NCBI RefSeq assembly: GCF_000241955.1
Contig: NC_016818.1
Location: 2,728,001-2,792,000 of the forward strand
Length of the DNA: 64,000 nt
Source: Rahnella aquatilis CIP 78.65 = ATCC 33071
GTDB lineage: Bacteria; Pseudomonadota; Gammaproteobacteria; Enterobacterales; Enterobacteriaceae
Reading direction: 5' to 3'
Position numbers and translations under genes: made by a program. The notes below the pieces were generated by a model. The model saw nothing but the letters and a program-made list of their open reading frames with translations, ran no database searches and was not told the DNA's origin. The stretch's first letter is position 1. Every line of letters starts with the position of its first letter. Positions 9,253-18,752 of the stretch are shown in pieces.

Positions 9253-10631
9253 ATCTGAATATTTTGCCTGCAGCCGTGACCACGGCGAAGACCAGCGTGA
9301 GCGCGGCGACCGGCAGTTCATCTGCCAGCACGTCGGCGGCGACGGACATCAGTACAACCGCCGGCACCGGCGCAACCAGCCCTGCTGATTTCGCCAGCCA
9401 GCTTGAAGCCCAGCTCGGTGAGAAAGTGGATCCTAAAATCACCAGCACGTTAGCCAAACTCGGCCAGCAAATCGCTGACAAAGGTGTAGTCGTCGATAAA
9501 ACGACACTGACCCAGGCAGTGGCTTCGGGTGAAGAAGACGGCAGCCTGATGCTGGATGAAAGTGATCTGAGCAAAATGATCGCCGCGATTCAGATATTGC
9601 CTGCCGGCAATCTGAAAGGCGCAGGCGCCGCGTCGGTTAAAGATGCCGCCCTGAGCGATAAAGATAAAGACAGCGCCGACGCCGGTGCTGATCTTTCTGT
9701 TCAGTCCCTGCTCGCTCAGCTGGCGGTTCAGCAACAACCCGCTCAGCAGATCCAGACCACCGCCGTCGCCACGCAAACCCTCCGCAATGATACCCCCGCG
9801 ACCGCTAAGCAAAGTGCGTTGCTTAGTGGTCTGACGGCGTCTTCATTGCTGACCGGTGAGGGCAAAACGGCCGCCGTCACGGATACCGATCCGAAAGCAG
9901 CGGCAGCCTCCGGCAATGCCGCATCGGGTTCCGCACAGCATGCAGCCAGCAATAAAGCGACCACCGGTAACACACCAGATTTCAGCAGCGCACTGGCGTC
10001 AATGAGCGCAGCGGCTGGCAATGCCGCGGCCTTACAGCAAAATGACAGCCGCACCACGGATATCAGCAGCCAGGCACTGAATCAGCTGAACACCGCCGCC
10101 GTTGCCGTCTCTTCTGCCCCGGTTTCCACCACGCCGACCGCCACCAGTGCGGTAACCGCGCCATCCACGCCGCTGCTTAACGCGCAGCTCGGTACGCCGG
10201 AATGGCAGCAACAGCTGAGTCAGCAGGTGATGATGTTCAACCGTCAGGGGCAACAGAGCGCAGAACTTCGTCTGCATCCTGCAGATCTGGGTTCCATTCA
10301 GATCAGCATGAAGATTGAAAACAACCAGGCGCAGTTGCACTTTGTGTCCGGTCACAGCGGTGTGCGCTCGGCAATTGAAGCCGCAATGCCGGAGCTTAAA
10401 ACCGCGCTGGCAGACAACGGCATCAGCCTGGGTCAGAGCAGCGTCGGCAGTGACAGTTCGCAATGGCAGCAGGCCCAGCAGCAAAGTCAGTCCGGCTCGC
10501 AACAGGGTAATGCCGCCAGTTGGGCAGCGTTCAGCGCCGGCAGTAACACGACTGCCAGCGATGCCCTGCCGGTTCCGGCATCCCTCGCTTCACGGGTCGG
10601 CGGCAACAACAGCGTGGACATTTTTGCGTAG
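9249..10631 (+). CDS. fliK: flagellar hook-length control protein FliK
   Basis: FliK (460 residues) is the exported ruler that measures hook length and triggers the export specificity switch via FlhB. The first ~300 residues are Ala/Ser/Thr/Gln rich and poorly conserved, as expected for the ruler. The conserved C-terminal switch domain follows (LRLHPADLGSIQISMKIENN and nearby). The extreme C-terminus is Gln/Ser rich. It is the last gene before a ~210 base gap holding the fliL promoter. Confidence 0.93.
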   Translation: MNLNILPAAVTTAKTSVSAATGSSSASTSAATDISTTAGTGATSPADFASQLEAQLGEKVDPKITSTLAKLGQQIADKGVVVDKTTLTQAVASGEEDGSLMLDESDLSKMIAAIQILPAGNLKGAGAASVKDAALSDKDKDSADAGADLSVQSLLAQLAVQQQPAQQIQTTAVATQTLRNDTPATAKQSALLSGLTASSLLTGEGKTAAVTDTDPKAAAASGNAASGSAQHAASNKATTGNTPDFSSALASMSAAAGNAAALQQNDSRTTDISSQALNQLNTAAVAVSSAPVSTTPTATSAVTAPSTPLLNAQLGTPEWQQQLSQQVMMFNRQGQQSAELRLHPADLGSIQISMKIENNQAQLHFVSGHSGVRSAIEAAMPELKTALADNGISLGQSSVGSDSSQWQQAQQQSQSGSQQGNAASWAAFSAGSNTTASDALPVPASLASRVGGNNSVDIFA

Positions 10632-10697
10632 CAGTTTGCATAAAAGTTCGCAGAATTGTTTCAGATAATGACTGACGGTCAGTTCTTCCTTAATTCA

Positions 10698-10739
10698 AAC
10701 GGCAGAGCTGACCTTATTTACCCCGCCTATTCTGACTAT
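10698..10739 (+). promoter_or_regulatory. candidate FlhD4C2 site upstream of fliL
   Basis: Two imperfect inverted halves, AACGGCAGAGCTGACC (10698-10713) and CGCCTATTCTGACTAT (10724-10739), are separated by 10 bases. This matches the known layout of FlhD4C2 boxes (AAYGGC-rich half, 10-12 base spacer, inverted half). A GATAAT at 10759-10764 could be the -10, which would put the site over the -35 region as at class-2 promoters. The left half is the weaker one. Confidence 0.45.
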
Positions 10740-10838
10740 TGAACAACGGGATAAGCGGGATAATCATTCTCAGAACTGACTCAGCAGTTGGGTGCTTCTA
10801 CGCCAGACTGCTCATACTTACAGGAAATCGCCTCATCC

Positions 10839-11339
10839 ATGTCTGACTCTGCTCTCTCGGCATCGCGTAAGAAAAAGCGGCCGTTAATGATGATTCTGCT
10901 GTTACTGATTGCCATCGGAGCCTGTGGTGCGGCCGGTTACGCCTGGTGGATGTTGCACAAGCAACAATCCGGAAATGGAACACAGACTGCTGAAACGAAA
11001 AAGCAAGAACCGGCTGCGGCACCGATCTTCCTGGCGCTGGATACCTTTACCGTTAACCTGCAAACGACGGATAACGATCCTGACCGTGTGCTGTATATCG
11101 GCCTGACCCTGCGTCTGCCGGACGAACAAAATCGGGCGACGCTTAATGAATACCTGCCTGAAGTTCGCAGCCGCCTGCTGTTACTGCTCTCCCGTCAGAA
11201 GACGACAGATTTAGTCAGCGAAGCCGGTAAACAACAGCTGGTTCAGGACATCAAACAGGTTCTGGACGCGCCACTGGTCAAAGGTCAGCCTCCTCAGGTG
11301 ATCAACGACGTGCTTTTCACTGCTTTCATACTGCGATAA
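10839..11339 (+). CDS. fliL: flagellar basal body-associated protein FliL
   Basis: FliL (166 residues) is an inner-membrane protein around the stator that supports motor torque. It has a basic N-terminus (SRKKKRP), one transmembrane helix near residues 17-37 and a periplasmic FliL domain ([22 protein letters not shown]). I chose the ATG at 10839, which gives the family N-terminus; a TTG start further up is unlikely. First gene of fliLMNOPQR. Confidence 0.94.
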   Translation: MSDSALSASRKKKRPLMMILLLLIAIGACGAAGYAWWMLHKQQSGNGTQTAETKKQEPAAAPIFLALDTFTVNLQTTDNDPDRVLYIGLTLRLPDEQNRATLNEYLPEVRSRLLLLLSRQKTTDLVSEAGKQQLVQDIKQVLDAPLVKGQPPQVINDVLFTAFILR

Positions 11340-11346
11340 ACAAATT

Positions 11347-12363
11347 ATGGGCGACAGCATACTTTCACAGGCCGAGATCGACGCGCTGCTCAATGGTGAC
11401 AGTGACAGCGCAAGCGACACTGCCGCTGCAGCAAAGACCGCCGCGTCTGATGACGGTGTAAAACCTTTTGACCCCACGACGCAGCGTCGCGTTGTGCGTG
11501 AGCGGTTGCAGGCTCTGGAAATCATTAACGAGCGTTTTGCCCGTCATTTCCGTATGGGCCTGTTCAACCTCTTGCGCCGCAGCCCGGACATCACCGTAGG
11601 GGCAATCAAAATTCAGCCCTACCACGAGTTCGCACGCAACTTACCGGTGCCAACCAACCTGAACCTTATCCACCTCAAACCCCTGCGCGGTACGGCGTTG
11701 TTTGTATTCGCACCGAGTCTGGTCTTTATCGCCGTAGATAACCTGTTTGGTGGCGATGGCCGTTTCCCGACCAAAGTGGAAGGCCGCGAGTTCACCCACA
11801 CTGAACAGCGGGTGATTAAACGTATGCTCAGGCTGGCGCTGGATGCCTATGAAGATGCCTGGAGCGGCGTTTACAAGCTGAGTGTGGAATATGTGCGTGC
11901 CGAATTGCAGATCAAATTCACCAACATCACCTCTTCGCCGAACGACATCGTGGTGACCACGCCGTTCCATGTGGAAATCGGTGCGCTGAGCGGTGATTTC
12001 AACATCTGTATTCCGTTCAGCATGATTGAACCTTTGCGTGAGTTGCTGACCAATCCGCCAGTCGAAAACTCACGTAATGAAGAAAGTCAGTGGCGTGAAA
12101 ACCTGGTGACGCAGGTTCAGCAGTCTGAGCTGGAACTGGTGGCGAATTTCGTCGAAATCCCGCTGCGCCTGTCTCAGATCCTGAAACTGCAACCGGGTGA
12201 TGTCCTGCCAATTGAGAAGCCGGATCGCCTGATCGCCCACGTCGATGGCGTGCCTGTGCTGACCAGCCAGTATGGCACTTTAAACGAACAATACGCCCTG
12301 CGCGTTGAACATTTGATCAACCCAATTTTAAATTCTCTAGATGAGGAACAGCCCCATGAGTGA
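11347..12363 (+). CDS. fliM: flagellar motor switch protein FliM
   Basis: FliM (338 residues) is the C-ring subunit that binds phospho-CheY and reverses the motor. The N-terminal CheY-binding peptide (ILSQAEIDALLNGD) is intact. The CheC-like middle domain and the C-terminal SpoA domain (LPIEKPDRLIAHVDGVPV) follow. It starts 7 bases after fliL and its end overlaps fliN by 8 bases. Confidence 0.97.
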   Translation: MGDSILSQAEIDALLNGDSDSASDTAAAAKTAASDDGVKPFDPTTQRRVVRERLQALEIINERFARHFRMGLFNLLRRSPDITVGAIKIQPYHEFARNLPVPTNLNLIHLKPLRGTALFVFAPSLVFIAVDNLFGGDGRFPTKVEGREFTHTEQRVIKRMLRLALDAYEDAWSGVYKLSVEYVRAELQIKFTNITSSPNDIVVTTPFHVEIGALSGDFNICIPFSMIEPLRELLTNPPVENSRNEESQWRENLVTQVQQSELELVANFVEIPLRLSQILKLQPGDVLPIEKPDRLIAHVDGVPVLTSQYGTLNEQYALRVEHLINPILNSLDEEQPHE

Positions 12364-12772
12364 CACCAATAAACCGTCTGACGCCGGATCGGATAACGTT
12401 GACGATTTATGGGCTGATGCGTTCAACGAACAACAGTCTGCGGGCGGCGCAAAAGCGTCAACTGACGGTGTTTTCGCCGCGCTGGGTGCCCAGGACGGAA
12501 CCGGCAGTTTGCAAGATATCGACATGATCCTCGATATTCCGGTGAAACTGACCGTGGAATTAGGTCGCACCAAGATGACTATCAAAGAGCTGCTGCGTCT
12601 TTCACAGGGGTCCGTGGTGTCGCTCGACGGTCTGGCCGGTGAGCCGCTGGATATCCTGATCAACGGTTATCTGATTGCTCAGGGTGAAGTGGTGGTGGTT
12701 GCGGATAAATATGGCGTGCGTATCACCGATATCATTACCCCGTCCGAACGTATGCGTCGCCTGAGCCGCTGA
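12356..12772 (+). CDS. fliN: flagellar motor switch protein FliN
   Basis: FliN (138 residues) forms the bottom of the C ring and docks FliH. An acidic, poorly conserved N-terminal half (SDNVDDLWADAFNEQQ) precedes the SpoA domain (DIPVKLTVELGRTKMTIKEL and LDGLAGEPLDILING). The ATG at 12356 lies inside the end of fliM. The stop overlaps the fliO start (TGATG). Confidence 0.96.
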   Translation: MSDTNKPSDAGSDNVDDLWADAFNEQQSAGGAKASTDGVFAALGAQDGTGSLQDIDMILDIPVKLTVELGRTKMTIKELLRLSQGSVVSLDGLAGEPLDILINGYLIAQGEVVVVADKYGVRITDIITPSERMRRLSR

Positions 12773-13209
12773 TGAGCCAGAATGCCGCGACGGATTCTCC
12801 GTACATTTCCGGCCCGGTCAATCACGCCACCACCCAGGTACCTCCTCAGGCCATGCCTGCCGGTTCCGTGCTGACGCAAGTCAGCACCGTGCTTGGCGGC
12901 ATCCTGTTGCTTATCCTGTTTATCGGCTGGGTGGTGAAGCGCGCCGGTTTCGCGCCGCAGTCTAAAAATAACAAACTGCTGAAAGTGACCGCCAGTGTAC
13001 AGGTCGGTCGCAGTGAAAAAGTGGTGATTGTGGAAGTCGACAATACCTGGCTGGTGCTGGGCGTGACGGCGCAAAACATCACCCCGCTGCATACACTGAG
13101 CGCGCCGCCGGCTGAACAGACGCCGGACTCAGGCAATCCCCATAACCCGCCAGCTGATTTCCGTCAGCTGATGCAGAAAATGTTGAAACGTCCGGGAAAG
13201 CAGGCATGA
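12772..13209 (+). CDS. fliO: flagellar biosynthetic protein FliO
   Basis: FliO (145 residues) is a membrane chaperone that helps assemble the FliP ring of the export gate. One transmembrane helix near residues 37-57 ([18 protein letters not shown]) is followed by a cytoplasmic domain with the [20 protein letters not shown] motif typical of FliO. The stop overlaps the fliP start (ATGA). Confidence 0.92.
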   Translation: MSQNAATDSPYISGPVNHATTQVPPQAMPAGSVLTQVSTVLGGILLLILFIGWVVKRAGFAPQSKNNKLLKVTASVQVGRSEKVVIVEVDNTWLVLGVTAQNITPLHTLSAPPAEQTPDSGNPHNPPADFRQLMQKMLKRPGKQA

Positions 13210-13988
13210 CCCTCTTGAAATCCGCCCTTACCGCTGCCCGTCAGCGCCCTGTTCGCCTGCTCACTCACCTGTGTCTGCCGCTGTTACTGCTCGTCAGCCC
13301 GGCGGCTTTTGCACAGTTACCGGGGATCATCAGCCAGCAGATGTCTAACGGGGCACAAAACTGGTCGCTGCCGATCCAGACGCTGGTATTCATCACCACA
13401 CTGACGCTGTTACCGGCGATGCTGCTGATGTGTACCAGTTTTACCCGCATCATTATCGTGCTGGGTTTACTGCGAAATGCGCTGGGGACGCCTTCCGCGC
13501 CGCCAAACCAGGTACTGCTCGGCCTTGGCCTGTTCCTGACCTTCTTCGTAATGGCACCGGTATTCGACAAAATTTACAGCGATGCGTATCAGCCGTTCAG
13601 CGAAAACAAAATCACCATGCAGGAAGCAATGGACAAAGGCGCTCAGCCGTTACGCCAGTTTATGCTGCGCCAGACCCGCGAAAGCGATCTGGCTTTGTAT
13701 GCGCGGCTGGCCAACATCCCGCCTCTTGCAGGCCCGGAAGCCGTGCCGATGCGTATTTTGTTACCGGCTTACGTCACCAGCGAACTGAAAACCGCGTTCC
13801 AGATCGGCTTCACCGTGTTCATTCCGTTCATGATTATCGACCTGGTGGTCGCCAGCGTACTGATGGCGCTGGGGATGATGATGGTGCCACCGGCCACTAT
13901 CTCGCTGCCTTTCAAGCTGATGCTGTTCGTGCTGGTCGATGGCTGGCAATTGCTACTCGGCTCTCTGGCGCAGAGTTTTTACAGTTAA
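13206..13988 (+). CDS. fliP: flagellar export gate protein FliP
   Basis: FliP (260 residues) forms the core ring of the export gate in the MS ring pore. It has a cleavable signal peptide ending near AFA-QLPG (about residue 36), then four membrane helices with the family motifs [19 protein letters not shown] and [14 protein letters not shown]. The following fliQ is not adjacent as it is in E. coli; a hairpin and repeat lie between them. Confidence 0.97.
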   Translation: MTLLKSALTAARQRPVRLLTHLCLPLLLLVSPAAFAQLPGIISQQMSNGAQNWSLPIQTLVFITTLTLLPAMLLMCTSFTRIIIVLGLLRNALGTPSAPPNQVLLGLGLFLTFFVMAPVFDKIYSDAYQPFSENKITMQEAMDKGAQPLRQFMLRQTRESDLALYARLANIPPLAGPEAVPMRILLPAYVTSELKTAFQIGFTVFIPFMIIDLVVASVLMALGMMMVPPATISLPFKLMLFVLVDGWQLLLGSLAQSFYS

Positions 13989-13991
13989 TTC

Positions 13992-14019
13992 AAAACGCCA
14001 AACTCAATGGGCGTTTTTT
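13992..14019 (+). terminator. terminator-like hairpin between fliP and fliQ
   Basis: AAAACGCC (13992-13999) pairs with GGCGTTTT (14010-14017) around a 10-base loop, and the right arm continues into a run of six T. This is the form of a Rho-independent terminator, four bases after the fliP stop codon. If active it would lower transcription of fliQ and fliR. Confidence 0.6.
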
Positions 14020-14020
14020 G

Positions 14021-14128
14021 CTCCTCCCCTGCGAAGGGGGAGGCCGGGAGGGGGTTTTACAGGCAACTTCAAATTCTGAGCTGCTATTCATACCCCACCC
14101 CAACCCTCCCCTTCGCAGGGGAGGGAGT
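14021..14128. repeat. inverted pair of GC-rich palindromic repeats between fliP and fliQ
   Basis: Left unit at 14021-14062 contains CTCCCCTGCGAAGGGGGAG followed by GCCGGGAGGGGGTTTT. The right unit at about 14092-14128 is the same word inverted (CCTCCCCTTCGCAGGGGAGG). Together they form a large hairpin. The unit recurs near 59903 and at 63933-63980, so it is a dispersed REP-like element. Confidence 0.8.
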
Positions 14129-14154
14129 TGACCGTCTTCTTTTACGAGAATCTT

Positions 14155-14424
14155 ATGACTCCTGAATCGGTAATGGCACTGGGTAACGAGGCAATGAAAG
14201 TGGCGCTGGCCGTTGCTGCGCCTTTGTTGCTGGCCGCGCTGGTGACCGGGCTTATCGTCAGCCTGTTGCAGGCGGCGACCCAGATCAACGAACAAACGCT
14301 GTCCTTCATTCCTAAAATTCTGGCCGTTGTGGCGACTATCGTGATCGCCGGGCCGTGGATGCTGAATCTGCTGCTCGATTACATCCGCACGTTGTTTACC
14401 AACCTGCCTTACATCATCGGTTAA
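14155..14424 (+). CDS. fliQ: flagellar export gate protein FliQ
   Basis: FliQ (89 residues, exactly the usual size) is a two-helix gate subunit. The helices are near residues 15-42 (ALAVAAPLLLAALVTGLIVS) and 52-75. The ATG at 14155 gives the family N-terminus MTPESVMALGNEAMKVAL; an upstream frame extension runs into the repeat and is not used. A ribosome site (ACGAGAA) is modest. fliR follows after 3 bases. Confidence 0.95.
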   Translation: MTPESVMALGNEAMKVALAVAAPLLLAALVTGLIVSLLQAATQINEQTLSFIPKILAVVATIVIAGPWMLNLLLDYIRTLFTNLPYIIG

Positions 14425-14427
14425 TCT

Positions 14428-15213
14428 ATGGTTTCCTTCGACAGCACCCAGTTAGCCGGCTGGCTGAGCATGTATTTCTGGCCATTGCTGCGAATTCTGG
14501 CGCTGATCAGCACCGCGCCGATCACCAGTGAAAAATCAGTACCCATCCGCGTGAAACTCGGTCTGGGGATGATGATTACCTTCCTGATCGCGCCTTCCCT
14601 GCCGCCGGTGGACACGCCGATTTTCTCCACGCCTGCCCTGTGGCTGGCGATGCAGCAGATTATGATTGGCACCGCGCTGGGGATCACCATGCAACTGGCG
14701 TTTGCCGCCATCCGTATGGCCGGTGAAATTATGGGTTTGCAGATGGGGATTTCTTTTGCGACCTTTTATGATCCGAGTAACCGTCTCAATACCCCGCTGC
14801 TGGCGCAGTTTTTAAACCTGCTGGCGGTATTGCTGTTTCTGAGCTTCAACGCGCACCTGTGGCTGATTTCCCTGCTGGCCGACAGTTTTCACACCCTGCC
14901 CATCAGCCATAATCCGGTAAATGCGGAAGGTTTTATGGCTGTCGCCAAAGCGGGCAGCATTGTGTTCAGCGGCGGGATGATGCTGGCGTTACCGATTGTG
15001 ACGTTGTTGCTGACGCTGAATATGGCGCTCGGTTTGTTAAACCGTGTGACGCCACAGCTTTCCGTGTTCGTCATCGGTTTCCCGCTGACGCTCAGCATCG
15101 GCATTCTGGCGATCAGCCTGATGATGCCGATGCTCGCCCCGTTCAGCGAGCATCTGTTCAGTGAGATCCTCGATAAGATCGTACTCATCATGAATCAGCT
15201 GGCGGCTGACTGA
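14428..15213 (+). CDS. fliR: flagellar export gate protein FliR
   Basis: FliR (261 residues, same as E. coli) caps the FliP5Q4R1 export gate. It has about six hydrophobic segments and the family motif [17 protein letters not shown]. It ends the flagellar block. Its stop is only 5 bases from the stop codon of rlmC on the opposite strand, so there is no room for a separate terminator. Confidence 0.96.
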   Translation: MVSFDSTQLAGWLSMYFWPLLRILALISTAPITSEKSVPIRVKLGLGMMITFLIAPSLPPVDTPIFSTPALWLAMQQIMIGTALGITMQLAFAAIRMAGEIMGLQMGISFATFYDPSNRLNTPLLAQFLNLLAVLLFLSFNAHLWLISLLADSFHTLPISHNPVNAEGFMAVAKAGSIVFSGGMMLALPIVTLLLTLNMALGLLNRVTPQLSVFVIGFPLTLSIGILAISLMMPMLAPFSEHLFSEILDKIVLIMNQLAAD

Positions 15214-15218
15214 ATGGC

Positions 15219-16349
15219 TTAACGCCGCACCAGCAGCGCCATCACTTCGTAATGCGCGGTATGCGGGAACATGTCGAAAAGCTGGACACGAAGAATGTGA
15301 TAGTCCGGCAGTAATGCCAGATCCTGCGCCATAGTTTGGGCGTTACAGCTTGAATAGAGAATCGTATCCGGCGCCATGCGGCTGAGATACTCACATAACG
15401 CTTTGCCGATGCCGCGACGTGGCGGATTCACCAGCACCAGATCCGGCACCTCGCCTTTGCCGGTCGCAAAACCGGTGGAATCGAGCGCCTGAAACTCAAC
15501 GTTTTGCAGGCCCAGACGCGCCGCCGATTCTTTCGCACAGGAAATCGCTTCCGCACTGATTTCGATACCGGTCAGTTTCATCTGCGGTGTTGCGCAGTGC
15601 AGACCAAAGCCGCCCACGCCACAGAATAAATCCCACATGCTTCGGATATCACCACGCGCCCTCACCCAGTCACGCGCCGTGGCATAAAGCTTTTCGGCCA
15701 CCCCAGGGTTAGTCTGGAAAAAGCTCTGCGGGCGGATAAACAGCGGCACATGGTTAAAATCTTCTTCCAGCCGCTGGACGTCGGTCAGCGGAATTTCGGT
15801 ATCCCCTTCGAGGATCGCCATATGCACCGGCTGGAGGTTGGCGGAAATCACTTTCAGCTGCGGCAACTGCTGTTGCAGCCACGGCAGCGCCGCGCGCAGT
15901 TGCGCCAGTTTGGCGTCTGAGCGCAACACAAAGCGCAGCATCATGCCACCGTCTTTCCGGCTTTCAGTCAGTAACAGGAATTTCAGCTCGCCGCGTTTGC
16001 GCGCGACGTTGTAAGGCGTCAGTCCGGCGCGGGCAATAAAGGTTTTGAGCAGGGGAAAGACGGCGGGAAAACTGGCCGGATACAGCGGGCAGTCACACAA
16101 ATCGACCGGCGTACCGTCGCGGTGCAACATGCCGAGTAAAGGACGTTCCACGCTGCCGCTGACCACCATTTTGGCTTTATTACGAAATGCACTTTCCGCA
16201 CCCGTCACCGGTTCACCCCATTCGTCCACCGGTAAATCTGACAGCAAATCCCTGAGATCCTGCTGCTTGTCGGCTAACTGTTGTAAATAAGGTTTGTCAA
16301 GCCACTGGCAGGAGCGGCAGGTTCCGGCGGTATAAAGTGCGCAATGCAT
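15219..16349 (-). CDS. rlmC: 23S rRNA (uracil-747-C5)-methyltransferase RlmC
   Basis: RlmC (376 residues) methylates U747 of 23S rRNA using S-adenosylmethionine. The iron-sulfur cysteines are in place: C3, C11 and C14 ([14 protein letters not shown]) and a fourth in LCDCPLYP. The NPPRRGIG motif and the catalytic cysteine in YSSCNAQ (C335) are intact. The ATG at 16349 matches the E. coli N-terminus; the frame opens six codons earlier. Convergent with fliR. Confidence 0.95.
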   Translation of the reverse strand: MHCALYTAGTCRSCQWLDKPYLQQLADKQQDLRDLLSDLPVDEWGEPVTGAESAFRNKAKMVVSGSVERPLLGMLHRDGTPVDLCDCPLYPASFPAVFPLLKTFIARAGLTPYNVARKRGELKFLLLTESRKDGGMMLRFVLRSDAKLAQLRAALPWLQQQLPQLKVISANLQPVHMAILEGDTEIPLTDVQRLEEDFNHVPLFIRPQSFFQTNPGVAEKLYATARDWVRARGDIRSMWDLFCGVGGFGLHCATPQMKLTGIEISAEAISCAKESAARLGLQNVEFQALDSTGFATGKGEVPDLVLVNPPRRGIGKALCEYLSRMAPDTILYSSCNAQTMAQDLALLPDYHILRVQLFDMFPHTAHYEVMALLVRR

Positions 16350-16433
16350 GAAAAAATTTCCGGTCATCAGATGCAGAAAAAACTGGCGCGCAGTTTATCA
16401 CTGCGCGGCGGGAAAGACTCACTGACATCGAGG

Positions 16434-16901
16434 CTATTTTCGACGGGAAAAGTATCTGCGGCTGCTGGCAGGCACATACAACAACAGCAGCACCAACATA
16501 TCGGGGATTTTTTGCATCAGCAGCGCATAAAGAAATTCGCCCTGTGTTTCGACGTTAAAACGAAAGATGCGTGGCCCGAACCCGTCAAATGACGCCAGCA
16601 GCATGTAACTCACCACGATCACCTGACAGCCAATAAACGCCCAGCGCCCCCAGCGGCGGCCACGCATCATGGCATACGCGGCACGGCATTCGATCAATAC
16701 AATCAGCAGACTGGCCAGCATGAGGAAGCAGTTCAGCCAGGACTCTGCGCTGACTTCAATAAAGCTCATCAACCCTGAAAAGCCCATGGCATCGAACAGT
16801 AAAACGAATTCGAGTAAGCGCGTCGCGACAATCGCCGACGCACCGATCATGACGGGAACAGGGATAAATGCCAGTTTCATAAATCCGTTTGGGCTCTCCA
16901 T
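16434..16901 (-). CDS. ybjO: inner-membrane protein YbjO (DUF2593 family)
   Basis: About 155 residues with four hydrophobic segments, resembling YbjO of unknown function. The conserved C-terminal part is LMQKIPDMLVLLLLYVPASSRR, and RGRRWGRW lies mid-protein, as in E. coli YbjO. Position between pot and rlmC is also the E. coli one. A hairpin ends 5 bases before the chosen ATG; an in-frame ATG at 16880 is a possible alternative start. Confidence 0.85.
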   Translation of the reverse strand: MESPNGFMKLAFIPVPVMIGASAIVATRLLEFVLLFDAMGFSGLMSFIEVSAESWLNCFLMLASLLIVLIECRAAYAMMRGRRWGRWAFIGCQVIVVSYMLLASFDGFGPRIFRFNVETQGEFLYALLMQKIPDMLVLLLLYVPASSRRYFSRRK

Positions 16902-16906
16902 TTATC

Positions 16907-16932
16907 TTCAGGGCGGAAAAATCCGCCCTGAA
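16907..16932 (-). other. intercistronic hairpin between potI and ybjO
   Basis: TTCAGGGCGGA and TCCGCCCTGAA form a perfect 11-bp stem with an AAAA loop. It is 13 bases past the potI stop on the minus strand, and no T run follows. It more likely stabilises the upstream pot mRNA or limits ybjO translation than terminates. Confidence 0.6.
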
Positions 16933-16945
16933 AATTATCTTAAAT

Positions 16946-17791
16946 TTAAGTACGCTGTGCGCGCTGTATTTCCCGCCGCCGCAGCTTTTCGGCTCTGGAC
17001 ATAAACCACCAGGCGATCATACCGATGATGCCGACCACCAGCAGGATAAGCGTCGCCAGTGCGTTGATTTCAGGGTTAACGCCCATACGCACGCTGGCAA
17101 ACACCAGCATCGGTAACGTGGTCGCGCCCGGCCCGGCGACAAAACTGGCGATAACCAGATCGTCGAGCGACAGCGTAAACGCCAGCAACCAGCCCGAAAT
17201 CAGCGCAGGCAGGATCATCGGCAGCGTAATAATAAAGAACACTTTCAGCGGCGCAGCGCCTAAATCCATCGCCGCTTCTTCGATGGAGCGGTCCAGTTCA
17301 CGCAAACGCGCCGAGACCACAACCGCAACATACGCACTGCAAAACGTGACGTGCGCCAGCCAGATAGTGAACATGCCGCGTTCAGCCGGCCAGCCAAACG
17401 CGTGCCCCATCGCCACAAACAACAGCAACAGCGCCAGACCGGTGATGACATCAGGCATAACCAGCGGTGCGGTCAGCATAAAGGCAAAACCGGTTGAACC
17501 GCGAAATCGCCTGAAACGCACCATCACCACGGCGGCCAGTGTACCGACCACTACTGCCATGGTGGCGGCAGCGGTCGCGATCGACAGGCTCATGCCAACG
17601 GCGCTTATCATCGCCGAATCATGGAAAAGCTGAGTATACCAGCGGGTAGACCAGCCAGCCCAGACCGTTACCAGCTTGGAGCTGTTGAATGAGTAAATAA
17701 CCAGCATCAGCATCGGGGCGTACAAAAACGTAAAGCCGAGCACCAGAATAAGAATTCGCCACGGCGAACGGACAACCGGTAACTGATTCAT
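16946..17791 (-). CDS. potI: putrescine ABC transporter permease PotI
   Basis: PotI (281 residues, as in E. coli) is one of two permeases of the PotFGHI putrescine importer. It has six membrane helices and the permease coupling motif EEAAMDLGAAPLKVFFIITLP that contacts the ATPase. The ATG at 17791 gives MNQLPVVRSPWRILILVLG; a long upstream extension lies inside potH and is discarded. It overlaps the end of potH by 4 bases. Confidence 0.96.
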   Translation of the reverse strand: MNQLPVVRSPWRILILVLGFTFLYAPMLMLVIYSFNSSKLVTVWAGWSTRWYTQLFHDSAMISAVGMSLSIATAAATMAVVVGTLAAVVMVRFRRFRGSTGFAFMLTAPLVMPDVITGLALLLLFVAMGHAFGWPAERGMFTIWLAHVTFCSAYVAVVVSARLRELDRSIEEAAMDLGAAPLKVFFIITLPMILPALISGWLLAFTLSLDDLVIASFVAGPGATTLPMLVFASVRMGVNPEINALATLILLVVGIIGMIAWWFMSRAEKLRRREIQRAQRT

Positions 17792-18741
17792 TCTTTCTCT
17801 CCCAGCTCTTTGTTTTGGTATTTCTGGAACCACAGGATGGGCATGATCAGCAGCAACAGCATAACCACCGCCACCGCCGAGGCCACCGGCCAGTCGCGGT
17901 TGTTGAAGAATTCCTGCCACAGAACGCGGCCAATCATATTACTGTCCGGCCCGCCCAGCAGTTCCGGGATCACGTACTCGCCCACCGCCGGGATAAAGAC
18001 CAGCATCGAACCGGCGATAATTCCACCTTTAGTCAGCGGCATAATGATCCTGAAGAAGGTTTTCATCGGCCGCGCACCGAGATCCTGCGCAGCTTCCACC
18101 AGCGAGTAATCCATGCGGGTCAGCGCGGTGTAAATCGGCAGCACCATAAACGGCAGATACGAATACACAATGCCGATATACACCGCCAGATTGGTATGCA
18201 GGATCACCAGCGGCTGGTCAATAACATGCAGCCAGAGCAGCACGTTATTCAGCACCCCGTTGTCTTTGAGAATGCCCATCCAGGCATAAACGCGGATCAG
18301 GAATGACGTCCATGACGGCAGGATCACCAGCAACAGCAGAATATTGCGCGTCGAGGTGCGGCTGTGCGCAACTGCCCACGCCAGCGGGTAACCAATCAGC
18401 AGACACAGCAGCGTGGAAATCGCCGCCACTTGCAGCGATTGCAAATACGCATCGATATACAGCGGGTCCTGGGTCAGGCCGATGTAGTTGGCGATATTGA
18501 GTGCAATATCCAGCATGCCGTCTGACCAGGTGATCAGATCGGTATACGGGGGAATGGCACGCGCCATTTCTGCAAAACTTATTTTGAAAACGATCAGGAA
18601 CGGCAGTAAAAACAGCAGCAGGAACCACACCAGCGGCAACAGGATCACCAGCTTGCGGCCATGACGCTGTTGCAGGCGACCGGTGAAGGCTTTAAATCCG
18701 CCCGGAGGTTTGCTGGCCGGAGCGTCGGAGATTACAGACAT
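17788..18741 (-). CDS. potH: putrescine ABC transporter permease PotH
   Basis: PotH (317 residues, as in E. coli) is the partner permease of PotI. It has six helices and the coupling motif VEAAQDLGARPMKTFFRIIMP. The ribosome site AGGGGG decides the start: it is 6 bases before the ATG at 18741 but directly abuts the ATG at 18747. The product begins MSVISDAPASKPPGGFK, aligning with E. coli PotH. Confidence 0.96.
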   Translation of the reverse strand: MSVISDAPASKPPGGFKAFTGRLQQRHGRKLVILLPLVWFLLLFLLPFLIVFKISFAEMARAIPPYTDLITWSDGMLDIALNIANYIGLTQDPLYIDAYLQSLQVAAISTLLCLLIGYPLAWAVAHSRTSTRNILLLLVILPSWTSFLIRVYAWMGILKDNGVLNNVLLWLHVIDQPLVILHTNLAVYIGIVYSYLPFMVLPIYTALTRMDYSLVEAAQDLGARPMKTFFRIIMPLTKGGIIAGSMLVFIPAVGEYVIPELLGGPDSNMIGRVLWQEFFNNRDWPVASAVAVVMLLLLIMPILWFQKYQNKELGEKE

Positions 18742-18752
18742 TTTCATCCCCC

